NCBI GenBank assembly: GCA_027579435.1
Contig: JANBPK010000919.1
Span: 248,001 to 312,000, forward strand
Reading direction: 5' to 3'
Origin: Candolleomyces eurysporus
Taxonomy: Eukaryota > Basidiomycota > Agaricomycetes > Agaricales > Psathyrellaceae
DNA: 64,000 bases
In this document: positions 44,728 to 54,618 of the stretch, piece by piece
Layout: every line of letters begins with the position of its first letter
Numbering within the stretch: position 1 is the first letter of the stretch
Translations under genes and position numbers: made by a program
Notes under the pieces: generated by a model
Database searches by the model: none
Told to the model about the DNA's origin: nothing
What the model saw: only the letters and a program-made list of their open reading frames with translations

Positions 44728-46575
44728 ATGTCCAACTCCAATCCCGATCTAGACGATAGCACCGTCAAAGAAAGACTTTACCCTTCTCCAATTGCAGCGT
44801 GTACCACTTCAGGCACGATAATGGACCAGACAACAATGCTAAATGCTCAGCGCATCGCTCAGCCGGAAAGTGATACTCGAGCTTTGAAAACTCACTGGAA
44901 TACGGTCGCAGCCACAAGCCCACTACCACCCGAAATCTTATCCAACATCTTCATTGTTCTGAGAAGGATGGTTGCCGTTGGATACTTTTACGAATCGGAC
45001 ATGTCTTGGACCCTAGTCACGCATGTCTGCAGGTATTGGAGGGCTGTCGCTCTGGATTGTTCTACACTCTGGTCGGACCTCTTATTTGTCAATCCCACAG
45101 TCACAGAGCTGATGCTGCAACGATCGAAGAATGCACCGCTCACTGTCCATTTTGATACATCTCCCGCTCAATACCAGGACATTTTATGCAAAATTGCCTC
45201 CCAAACTAGCCGTCTCCGCGATGTAGAGTTGTGCAGCTTGTCGAGCACGGCGCTCGACCTCCCAAAAATACTGTCAAGTTTCGAAACCACCGCACCCATA
45301 CTCGAGAGGCTTGTGTTGGAAGGAACAACACTCGTGGACAAGAGCGAGTACCACACTCTACCCGAAACCTTTTTACAGGACGGCGCCCCATTTCTTCGGC
45401 ATCTCGAAGTATTGCAATTTGCAATTCCAAGTTGCTGGGATGCTTTACCATTATCTTCCACCTTGACACATCTCCGACTTCAGAATGCTGCGCTGGAAAC
45501 CCGACCTGCTCAGAAATCGTTTTTAGAATCCATGGCGCAGCTGTCGCAGTTGGAAACCTTGCAGCTTATCAGTTGTCTGCCTCATTCCCGGGATGTGTCA
45601 CATCCCTCAGGCAGGTCCCTACCCATAACCCTCCATTCACTCCGAACTCTGGAGCTGCAAGACTCTGCTGCGGAAGTGCATCATTTCTTCAGCGCGACAC
45701 AGATACCCAAAGAAGCCAAAGTCGGCCTCGCATTTACCGACGAAGCCCCTGTATCCAATAGTCTTGGGCCGCTCTTCTCCGCTCTCAAGGCGTCCTGGAT
45801 TCTATCCTCCCAAGACATGGACGCGGACACAAATGACAGCAGCTTGTCAGCCCAATTCGACATCCTGGAGATGCAAATAGTTGGGCACTACGAACCCCAG
45901 ATAAAGTGCTGGTTCAAGGACAACAAACTGCCCACGAGATCCGATGACGACAGTCCACCCGCCAATCTTGTTGTATCGTCGAAGTTGTCTGATGGTGTTA
46001 TCAGTACCCCACTGCTGACAACAATCGCGGACCGTTTGGACATTTCCCCCCTCCTTTCCCTCAAGATCTCGTCGCATGATGTTTTGGAAGAGGATGCATT
46101 GGCGTTGTTCAAGAACCTGACCAATTTGGACACGATTACGATTTGTGGCAACTATGGGACGCTCTCAAAATTCCTCAAGGAGTTCCAACAGCAAGGTTCA
46201 GATGCAAGCAGTCCTTCATTCCCAGCCTTGCGCTCTGTCCACCTACGTGAAATTGATTTCGATGAATCGCGAACAGGGAAGGCAGACAACGCAGTACGCG
46301 CTCTTATTACCGCGTTCGAGGATCGGGAGGCATCCCATCCGATCGAGCGACTCACAATAACACAGTGCGTCAACTTCAGTGAGGCACATTGGAGAGACCT
46401 CTGTACCTCATCCATTCCCGAGGATGTTGACATGGATTGGGATGAAGACGAGGATATTCGACAATCTGAAGAAGATATCGACTACAACTACACCTACACC
46501 TACACCTACGACTACACCTACACCTACACCTACGACTACACCTATACCTACACCTACGACCACGACTACGACTAA
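44728..46575 (+). CDS. F-box/LRR-like protein, array member 3
   Basis: Single exon, 615 residues, beginning MSNSNPDLDDSTVKERLYPS. F-box-like motif LPPEILSNIFIVLRR, then VTHVCRYWRAVALDCSTLWS, followed by the leucine-rich body (APFLRHLEVLQFAIPS, LTHLRLQNAAL). Intact reading frame. The C-terminal 30 residues are almost only Tyr, Thr and Asp, encoded by a six-base repeat. It is closest to member 4 over the body; for example both share WILSSQDMD and IPKEAKV. Presumed SCF substrate receptor. Confidence 0.82.
   Translation: MSNSNPDLDDSTVKERLYPSPIAACTTSGTIMDQTTMLNAQRIAQPESDTRALKTHWNTVAATSPLPPEILSNIFIVLRRMVAVGYFYESDMSWTLVTHVCRYWRAVALDCSTLWSDLLFVNPTVTELMLQRSKNAPLTVHFDTSPAQYQDILCKIASQTSRLRDVELCSLSSTALDLPKILSSFETTAPILERLVLEGTTLVDKSEYHTLPETFLQDGAPFLRHLEVLQFAIPSCWDALPLSSTLTHLRLQNAALETRPAQKSFLESMAQLSQLETLQLISCLPHSRDVSHPSGRSLPITLHSLRTLELQDSAAEVHHFFSATQIPKEAKVGLAFTDEAPVSNSLGPLFSALKASWILSSQDMDADTNDSSLSAQFDILEMQIVGHYEPQIKCWFKDNKLPTRSDDDSPPANLVVSSKLSDGVISTPLLTTIADRLDISPLLSLKISSHDVLEEDALALFKNLTNLDTITICGNYGTLSKFLKEFQQQGSDASSPSFPALRSVHLREIDFDESRTGKADNAVRALITAFEDREASHPIERLTITQCVNFSEAHWRDLCTSSIPEDVDMDWDEDEDIRQSEEDIDYNYTYTYTYDYTYTYTYDYTYTYTYDHDYD
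46480..46575 (+). repeat. coding microsatellite (tacacc/tacgac units)
   Basis: About 15 six-base units of tacacc or tacgac, in frame, code for alternating Tyr-Thr and Tyr-Asp at the end of F-box member 3. The period keeps frame whatever the copy number, so length variation would be tolerated. Confidence 0.9.
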
Positions 46576-46789
46576 CACTAGGGCTCATATGAGTGCCGGT
46601 GATTGATGATATCGCAGAGGACCATTTTTCGCCCCGTTATCTTCCCAACGTGTCCCTTCTAGGCCCCGAGTTCTTGTTAAGAGTATATAATACCCGTGCG
46701 TTTTATGCTCAATTTCTTCCATCAAGACCTCGAGGTCGTAAATCTACAAACATACAGTATGATCCAACAATAAATGTTTACAAGCCATG

Positions 46790-47155
46790 AGAGCTATGCC
46801 CTACCATAACAATACTTGAAATACACGGGGAGCAAGGTAGCAAGGACATCTCCCAATGGGCGCTCAACAACAAGGTCAGACCTCGCATCCAACCCATTAA
46901 TACGGTCGACACACAAATTCATCGGGTGATAGGTTGTGGTCGTCTCAAAATCCACCCCACGAGACACATGCCAAACCACTTTCTCTTCATCCAAGCCGGC
47001 GGCTTTCCTGTCTTGAACCAGGCTCTTGTCGGATTCCTTCCCCCTGCATCACTTCCGGTGTGAAGAGTGACTCAGGCTGTGGATGGACAAGAAAGGCATC
47101 GTTAACAACTGACTTAGCCTTATTTTGCATTTCCATGTTGCACTCCAGAACAATT
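46790..47155 (-). pseudogene. relic of the UTP4 3' end, copy 2
   Basis: Similar to about 49735-50100 of the intact UTP4 gene. On the minus strand, recognisable pieces include VSRGVDFETTTTYHPM, CVDRINGLDA, DLVVERPLGDVLATLLPVYF and YGRA, beside the UTP4 versions VSRGVDFKMITTYRPM and LVVVERPLVDVLATLPPAYF. Frameshifts and stops disrupt it. It lies tail to tail with F-box member 3 and is longer than relic copy 1. Confidence 0.88.
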
Positions 47156-47164
47156 TTCGAAAAA

Positions 47165-47640
47165 TCGCCCACCACAAAAAGTGTTTTCAGGATTTACGAC
47201 GAAGTTGTTGGGGCCGGAAACCCGATGTAAAACTTTCTACATACATGTCTCCCTCAATGAGGGGATGTAGGGCACCCCTTCAGAGCCTTACCCATAACCC
47301 AGCCTCACTTCGAACCTCAGAGCATGACTCCACTCCGAAATCGTGCCCATTCTTTCGGGCAACTTCAATAGTAATCCCCAGAGCCTACAGTCGACATCGA
47401 ACTGAATGATGCAGGTTCTCAATCCAAGAGTCTTGGCCACTCTTCTCTGCGCTCAGGGCGTCCTGGATATGAATTTGGTGTCAGACGGTAGCTTGGCCCA
47501 ACCCAAGATTTTGGATCTCCGAATAGTCACAGGTAATCTGGGGCACTACCTCTCCCAGGAGGGCCACGAACTACCCCAGGATTCAATATTCAATGATAGT
47601 CCGTGCCAATCTTTCTCTGGACGTGTTGCGGCGGACTCTA
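47165..47640 (+). pseudogene. degenerate F-box gene fragment
   Basis: An internal piece of the F-box family without its 5' half. LVSDGSLAQPKILDLRIVTG corresponds to LVADGSLAQSEVLDLRIVNK of member 1, and further weak matches cover the region before it. It abuts the UTP4 relic directly near 47160, a join not found in any intact gene. It stops shortly before the upstream motif of member 4. Confidence 0.78.
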
Positions 47641-47738
47641 GATCGGAGTTGTAAATTTGTTCTTACAGCTGCCATGGCCAAATGTCTACGGCGATTGTTC
47701 CCTTCAATCGCGACACCGAGCCCATTGCCCAGTCTGCT

Positions 47739-49520
47739 ATGTCAGGCCTCAATACCAATGTAGACGATGGCATCATCAGAGAAGCACTTCAACCTCCAGC
47801 ATATTCTGCTTCGAGTTGCGGGATCGTGGGCCAGACAACAATGCTGATTGCTCAAGCTCCTCGCGAGCAGGTCGATCAGCGTGCTGCTCAGCCGGACAGC
47901 GAGATTGAAGGTTTGGAAACCCACCAGAATACGGTCGCAGATACGATCCCACTCCCACCCGAAATCCTATCCAACATCTTCATCGTTCTGAGAAGGATAG
48001 TTGCCGGTGGAAATTATTACGAATCGGACGTGTCTTGGACTCGAGTCACACATGTCTGCAGGTATTGGAGAGCTGCCGCTCTGGATTGTTCTGCACTCTG
48101 GTCGGACCTCATATTTGTCAATCCCGCAATTACGGAGATGATGCTGCATCGGTCGAAGAATGTGCCCCTCACCGTCCGTTTTGCCAAGAATTTCGCTCAA
48201 TATCAAGACATATTATGCAAAATCGCCTCCCAAACCGGCCGTCTGCGCGATGTAGAGCTGCGCACCCCACAGAGAACAGTGCTCGTTCTCCCTAAAATAC
48301 TGTCAAATTTCGAAAGCACCGCACCCATACTCGAGAGGCTCGTGCTGGAAGTAGCGACAACCATGTGTAATAAACACACTTTACCCGAAACCTTTTTACA
48401 GGACGGCGCCCCGTCTCTTCGGCATCTCGAAGTACTGCGATTTGCAATTCCAAGTTGCTGGGATGCTTTACCATTATCGTCCACTTTGACACATCTCCGA
48501 CTTGAGAATGCCGCGCCGAAAACCCGACCTGCTTGGAAATTGTTTTCAGAATCCATGGGGCAGCTGTTGCAGTTGGAAACCTTGGGGCTTATCAACTGTC
48601 TGCCTCAATCTGGGGATGTGTCATATCCCTCAGGCAGGTCCCTACCCATAACCCTCCCTTCACTCCAAACTCTGGAGCTGCAAGACTCTGTTGTGGAAGT
48701 GCATCATTTCTTCAGCGCGACTCAGATACCCAAAGAAGCCAAAGTCGACCTCACATTTACCGACGAAGCCCTTGTATCCAATAGTCTTGGGCCGCTCTTC
48801 TCCGCTCTCAAGGCGTCCTGGATTCTATCCTCCCAAGACATGGACGTGGACACGAACGGCAGCAGGTTGCCAGCCCAATCAGACATCCTGGATCTGCGAA
48901 TAGTTGAGCACTACGAATCCCAGATAAAGTGCTGGTTCAAGGACAACAAACTGCCCACGAGATTCGATGACGACAATCCACCCGCCAATCTTGTTGTATC
49001 GTCGTGGTCGTCCCGTGGTGTTATCAGTACCCCGCTGCTGACGGCAATCGCGGACCGTTTGGACATTTCTTCCCTCCGTTCCCTCAAGATCTCGTCCGAG
49101 GATGATTTGGAGGAGGATGCATTGGCGTTGTTCAAGAACCTGACCAAGTTGGACACGGTTACGATTGGTGACAACCATGAGACTCTCGAGAAATTCCTCA
49201 AGGTGTTCCAGAAGCAAGGTTCAGATACCACCAGTCCTTCGTTCCCGGCCCTGCGCTCTGTCCACCTACATAGCATTTATTTCGATGGGCCAGACGATGC
49301 AGTACGCGCTCTTATCACCGCGTTCGAAAACCGGGAGGCATCCCGTCCAATTGGGCAACTCACAATATCAAAGTGCATCAACTTCAGTGAGGCACATTGG
49401 AAAGACCTCCGTGCCTCGTCCATTTTCGAGGATGTTGACATGGATTGGGATAAATACGAGGATATTCAACAATGTAGCGGCTACGACTACTACGACCACA
49501 ACGACATCGACACCGACTAA
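47739..49520 (+). CDS. F-box/LRR-like protein, array member 4
   Basis: Single exon. The start at 47739 (MSGLNTNVDDGIIREALQPP) is chosen by comparison with the other members; an in-frame ATG at 47682 would add 19 residues. The body has LPPEILSNIFIVLRR, VTHVCRYWRAAALDCSALWS and the leucine-rich segments of the family. The C-terminus is a short Asp/Tyr tail (YDYYDHNDIDTD). After the stop, the bases cactacgactatggctacc still look like tail repeat, so the tail was shortened by a frame change. 593 residues from the chosen start. The stop is 218 bp from the convergent UTP4 stop. Confidence 0.82.
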   Translation: MSGLNTNVDDGIIREALQPPAYSASSCGIVGQTTMLIAQAPREQVDQRAAQPDSEIEGLETHQNTVADTIPLPPEILSNIFIVLRRIVAGGNYYESDVSWTRVTHVCRYWRAAALDCSALWSDLIFVNPAITEMMLHRSKNVPLTVRFAKNFAQYQDILCKIASQTGRLRDVELRTPQRTVLVLPKILSNFESTAPILERLVLEVATTMCNKHTLPETFLQDGAPSLRHLEVLRFAIPSCWDALPLSSTLTHLRLENAAPKTRPAWKLFSESMGQLLQLETLGLINCLPQSGDVSYPSGRSLPITLPSLQTLELQDSVVEVHHFFSATQIPKEAKVDLTFTDEALVSNSLGPLFSALKASWILSSQDMDVDTNGSRLPAQSDILDLRIVEHYESQIKCWFKDNKLPTRFDDDNPPANLVVSSWSSRGVISTPLLTAIADRLDISSLRSLKISSEDDLEEDALALFKNLTKLDTVTIGDNHETLEKFLKVFQKQGSDTTSPSFPALRSVHLHSIYFDGPDDAVRALITAFENREASRPIGQLTISKCINFSEAHWKDLRASSIFEDVDMDWDKYEDIQQCSGYDYYDHNDIDTD

Positions 49521-49738
49521 CACTACGACTATGGCTACCGGTGATCGATGATCATTGTGGAGGACATCGCTTTCCGTCTCTATTATCTTCTCAATGTGTC
49601 CCTTCTAGGTTCCGAGCCCTTTTCAAAAGTGTATGATACCCGTGATCTTATGTTCAGTTTCGTCTATCAGGACCCCAAGGTTGTACATCTACACATATAC
49701 AGTATGGTCCAACAATAAATGAATACAAGCCATAAGAT

Positions 49739-52700
49739 CTATGCCCTACCATAACGATGCTTGAAGTACGCAGGTGGCAAGGTGGCAAGTACATCTACAA
49801 GTGGGCGCTCAACGACGACAAGCTCGGACGACCCCGCATCTGGCCCATTAATACGATCGGCACACAACATCGGGCGATAGGTCGTGATCATCTTGAAATC
49901 CACCCCACGAGACACATCCTGTTCACGCCGAGCGACTTCCTCTTCGTTCAAACCGGCGGCTTCCCTGTCTTGAGCCGACTTCTTATCGGATTCTTTCCCC
50001 CTGCGTCGTTTCCGGTGTGAGGATTGGCTCGAGCTATGGATGAACGAGGAGGGCCGCGATAAAGACTGGTTTAACCCTATTTTGCATATCCATGTTGCGC
50101 TCCAGAACAAGAGAGCTTTCTTTTTGGTGGAGCCGTCGCTGTTGCTAGCAGTCGCTGTGAAGGCCCCGAGAACAGCATCGTGCATGCTGCGCAGACGTTG
50201 ATCCAAGACGGCGGAAAGTGTCTTCCCCCATAAAGGAAATTGTCTTTGCTCCACATCGTAGACTTGTACCGAGTTATTGGGGAAGGTGAGAAGAAGGTTG
50301 GAAGTCGATGAATACGATGACGAATCAGGAGAGTCGATAAACGTCAGGTGCTGTACGGGCAAGGGGAATGAGGGGAGGGTTGTGTGATGTGAGATGGAGT
50401 CAAGGTTATAGATGTGGGTCTTCGTTGAAGTGTGGAGAGGGGAAGTAGAGGAAGAAGCGGAGGAACTGGTTGAAAGCAGCCAATGGGATGAAGATGCCAG
50501 CCATTGTCCATCGGGACTGATCGCCAAATGAGAAACACTGACTGTGGAAGAGAGCCGTGTGTTTGGCTCTCGTGTTGGGGAGCTGGTGTCAGACTCAGAG
50601 CCATCGCTCGATTCGTCGTCACTGGCATCTTTCATCTCCACATCTTCGCCTTCTGAGGGCTTCGTAATGCCGTTGACCAAGGGTTTTTGTACTCCATTCG
50701 GGTTGGTTTTGGCTTTGGGGCCAGCAATCACTCTGTCGCCTGAATAAGCATCTTGCAAGAGGTGATGGTCGAATCTTCTCAAAACTTGCGGCTTTTCGCT
50801 TGTGAGGTCGACCACAAGAATATAGGATGGAGCAGTTGTCGATACAACCAGCTTTGAAGAGTCTGGTGTGAATTGCAGAGCCAGGGCGCCTGTACCACGG
50901 TGATGGTGTTGTGTAATCGGTTCACCGAATTTTGAGGGAAGCGGCGGGATATGGGGTTGGAGGGTGGAGCTGAAGTCACGAATGCGTTTGGGGATCAGCT
51001 GGCCATCGTCCTGAGAGAAAGTTAGGAGAAGGAAATCTGGGTATTGACTCGAGAAAGTGACTTACTGTTGTATGAAGCCGGAAAAGTTTGGTCTCATAGC
51101 AATCTGAGATAGCAAGCCAGCTCCCGTCCTCGGAGATTTCATGCACTATGATGTTCGAATGGACGTTCAGATCCATTTCAAGCACCTTTTCCCAGTCACT
51201 GGCAAGCCCGCGATCCGGATCCGGAAGGGAATGGCCTTTCGATGTACGAGTTGCCGGATAGTCTTGAATGCCGTCCATAACATCGTCTGTTGAAGAGTCT
51301 GATCCTCGAGAGAGTCTCCAAACGGTCAAACCAGCTTCACTAGCGCCGGAAATCAACCTCCCCCCTCTTGATACGCGAACACGACCTTCTTGGGTGTATG
51401 CGACACGACGATGGTAGGCGTCTTCGAATGAAGCTTCTGCGCTGGTCACCAATGGGTTGGCAATCTTAACGACGGTATTTGACGCCAGGGCGGCCGGGGC
51501 AAGGACCAAGCTCATATCAAGCCCACCGGACGCTAGAATTGGAGCAACGTCCGGGGAAAATGTTCGCCTAAAAACACTGGGAAGAGGTGTATGAGGCGGC
51601 CACATTGCCAGTGCCCGAACATCGTGTGAATGCATCCGTTTGGAACCAGTTTGAACCCAGCGAGCGGACGAGGACCCCGAGTTTTCGGAAGGAGAGGTTG
51701 TGACTTGCGAAAATTGAACAGTTTTCTGGTCAACGCCGGATGTGTAGACGGCCTTCCCATCCTGTAGTCATTTAGCACAATGTTCAAACTCAACATTCTA
51801 TTAACACTTACGGGACTGGTGACCATGCAAAGGACGTCTGCCCCGTGGGCCTGGAAACTATGCATTTGGGTGCCTGTTCTTGAGTCCCAGAATTTTACTA
51901 ATCCTAGAGAGTCGCCGGATATGATAGTGCCATCCCTGTTCAGTTTGATGAGATGAAGCCAAGGGAGACGTGAACATTAACGTACCCAAGAACGCCTACA
52001 GTCCAAACTAGTGTCCTCTCGCCCCGAATTTTGTCGGTACCAATCCGTTCTAGCAATTGACCGGAATTGGCATCCCATTTTCTTAGACTGCTGTCTGAAC
52101 ACCCTGTCACGAGCCAAGAATCAACCCACTCGTCGTCATCTTCATCGTCGCTATCGCTCTCGGAATCGGCAGCAGCAGAACTGTTCTTATTTTGTGGCTG
52201 AGGGACGCGTGATTGCTTGGGCACAGGTGGACCCCAGGCAATGCTGAGCATTCGGGACTTCACTTTGCCTATTCGACGGTGATGGGCCAAGGTATCGTTT
52301 TCTAGGGAGAGAATACGAATAGTGCCGTCTTCGCAGCCCAAGGCAAGCAACGTGGATGCTGGGTTGGCAGCGAGGGACCATATTGAGCCACCCTGGGAGC
52401 CGATCGTTCTCTGAAGCGGAATTAGGCCTTAAAGTAGCTCGGCTGGTGAATAGACGCACTCGTATTCTCGACCTCTGGATGTCCCATTCTATCAAGTCGC
52501 TTCCACCGCCTGAGCTGAACAGGCGGAGATCAGACAGCTTTGGGACGTCATTTTCCTGAATTACATCTGGGTACCGAATGGTAAATGCAAGTGCGTCTAC
52601 TTTGGAAGGATAAGGCCCTGGGAGTGTCTGGAAGACATATTTATCAATGAAGATGGCTTCAGTCGCAGAGTTCATACCTGCCTCACGACCCATCCTTGGG

Positions 52701-52945
52701 AGCTCGGGGGCTCGTGGTCCGAGCTCATCCACTCTGAGAGGTCGATGTTTCCATTTGCATGGCCGATAGCAAGGGTTCCAAACTGTAGCTGCCGATTGGC
52801 GTCGGTTGATTTGGCCTTGCGTTTGACTGAGGGTAGGGGCAATNGGGGGGAAGGCAAGGGCGGTAATGGCAGACGGGGCGTTGTCTACGAATCGACAACG
52901 ATGAATGGGGACGGTGGCAGCGTCATTTTTCTTGTCGAGCGCCAT
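49739..52945 (-). CDS. UTP4: UTP4 (cirhin), SSU processome WD40 protein
   Basis: Six exons (52678-52945, 52460-52627, 51986-52410, 51812-51935, 51066-51761, 49739-51010), about 984 residues. The start is at MALDKKNDAATVPIHRCRF. It acts in the nucleolus in the U3 snoRNP/t-UTP complex for 18S rRNA processing. WD-like repeats include LAIGHANGNIDLSEW, RLFSSGGGSDLIEWDI, LLALGCEDGTIRIL, SWLVTGCSDSSLRKWD, TIISGDSLGLVKFWD, then GKAVYTSGVDQKTVQFS. The C-terminus ELVVVERPLVDVLATLPPAY is the family hallmark. Acidic inserts occur (SESDSDDEDDDE). An N at 52844 beside six G coincides with a frame change in exon 1. Its 3' end has been copied twice into the F-box array. Confidence 0.92.
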
Positions 52946-53112
52946 TAGTTGCGTTTGAGGGACGGGGCGGCCAACTTTTTTCTTCGCCGGATGACCTGCC
53001 TGATCGGGACGCGAAAAACGTGACCTCGCGTCTACCCGTCTACCTTCGGACTCGGACTCGCTGGCTCTGACGTCGACCAAGCACCTCTTCACCTACCACC
53101 ACCCACCACACA

Positions 53113-53521
53113 ATGTCATTCCTTAGCGGTCGCTCTGCACCGACTTCCGGCGCAGTCAACTATGACAAGATCGACATTGCCGTCACCGAGTATGTCCTTT
53201 CAGACGCGCTGGCACTCCATACTCACCAGCTTCACACAGACTCGACTCAATTACAGACTTCTTCAACCGGATGGTCGGGTACGTCTCCGAATCTCAGTGG
53301 TGGAGCCCCTTCTCATTCCCCTCTTCAGGTCATGCTACAATAAATGCATTGGCGCGAAATTCCCGGCCGACGGCGACCTCAGCAAGGGCGAGAGCGTCTG
53401 CATCGACAAGTGTGTTGCAAAATACAACGAAGTACAGAAGAAAGTCGGAGAGAAGCTGCAGGCAAAAGGAGCAGCAGCAGGTGGTGCACCAGGCGGAGGA
53501 AGCGCCTTTGGTGCCATCTAA
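53113..53521 (+). CDS. TIM10: mitochondrial intermembrane-space chaperone Tim10
   Basis: Three exons (53113-53189, 53240-53278, 53329-53521) give 102 residues in phase. The twin CX3C motifs are CYNKC and CIDKC, separated by IGAKFPADGDLSKGESV as in Tim10, preceded by LDSITDFFNRMVGS and followed by VAKYNEVQKKVGEKLQ. It carries hydrophobic precursors across the intermembrane space to TIM22. The Gly/Ala-rich C-terminal tail is a fungal extension. UTP4 is divergent, with 167 bp between the starts, so they share a promoter region. Confidence 0.94.
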
Positions 53522-53786
53522 ACTGGCGGGACATATGGTAGAGTGCAGCTAGGCGAGTGCTGCTGAGTATAGGGCCTTCCGGAGGCCGTGGGCGTAGGGG
53601 CTGGGCAGATAGCGCCTGGGCAATAGAAACTGCCAACTCGGATGGGCAAATCTTTCGTTCATGATAGAAAAGTATATCATTAGACCGTAATGACGACATA
53701 CAGCACTTCCTCAACCCGAGCTCGACGTCCCAGAACCCGGAGCAACTAAAAATTGCAGACCAGCACCCATACAGGTGTGGTGCCGT

Positions 53787-54161
53787 TCAGCCACTGAAAG
53801 TGGGGAAGCATTCCTTGACTGTCTTGTCGTGCTTGGTTTGAGCATGAGTCTCAAGTCTGGAGGTGACCTATCAAAACAATTCAGCTCAACGGGAAGAGGG
53901 ACACTCACGCTGGAGCACGGGTAGTATTCATCTGTGGTCGTGTTAGCCCAGAAAACACATCTGACTACAGATTACACTCACGAAAGGCTGCTTGCAAACA
54001 GTACAGACGATACTCTTGGCCGCTTCGTTGACCTTAAGCTGGCTCTTAGAACTGCCCTTGCCCTTGTCTTGGTTGCGTTCGCGTTTCTGGGCGGCTTTGG
54101 CTCCCTTTTCCTTTGGTGAGCACCTGCAGGCACAATAAACAAACATGCTCACGTTTCCCAT
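53787..54161 (-). CDS. small 4F5/zf-met2 family protein
   Basis: Four exons (54153-54161, 53982-54110, 53909-53931, 53787-53856) give 76 residues in phase. It begins MGN then EKGAKAAQKRERNQDKGKGS, and contains NEAAKSIVCTVCKQPFMNTT, then LETHAQTKHDKTVKECFPTF. The CxxC...HxxxxH arrangement and basic lead match the conserved small zinc-binding proteins grouped as 4F5/zf-met2 (At2g23090-like). The molecular function is not established. The first exon is nine nucleotides and the third 23, both fixed by phase. Confidence 0.82.
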
Positions 54162-54492
54162 GGCTTCAGGTAGATAGAGGGCAGAGAAAGTACAACAGGT
54201 GTCTAATGAGGAGGTAGTGTGCAAGGAGCAGCTGCCGTGAGGCAATGCCTTAGCATTCGTTACGTAAGCAGGTAACGAGAAAAAGCCGGGCGCTTATCTG
54301 TTCTGTATCTGTTCTGGAAATTGCCTTGATTTTGGGGAGCATCTCCCAGCCTTGAGTGCCTTGGTGTATCTACGACAAATTAAGAGTGTCTGTGAATTTG
54401 CATTGGTCAAGTTTCAATGCTGATGGCGACATCCGGTTTGATTCCGGTGGCAGAGGGACTTTCCAAGCTTACACAGCGACATAAAATGGCCC
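54162..54492. other. divergent promoter region
   Basis: About 330 bp between the small zinc protein (minus) and threonine aldolase (plus). No gene seen. Confidence 0.5.
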
Positions 54493-54618
54493 ATGCGCCA
54501 GACTCGCACCCACATGATTCCTCTTTTGTCCTTCTTTTGTCACAGGGCTATTCCTAGACGATTCACCTTGCCGTTAACCACTAGAAGTTATTCCCTTCAA
54601 CCACCACGACCTCGAACG

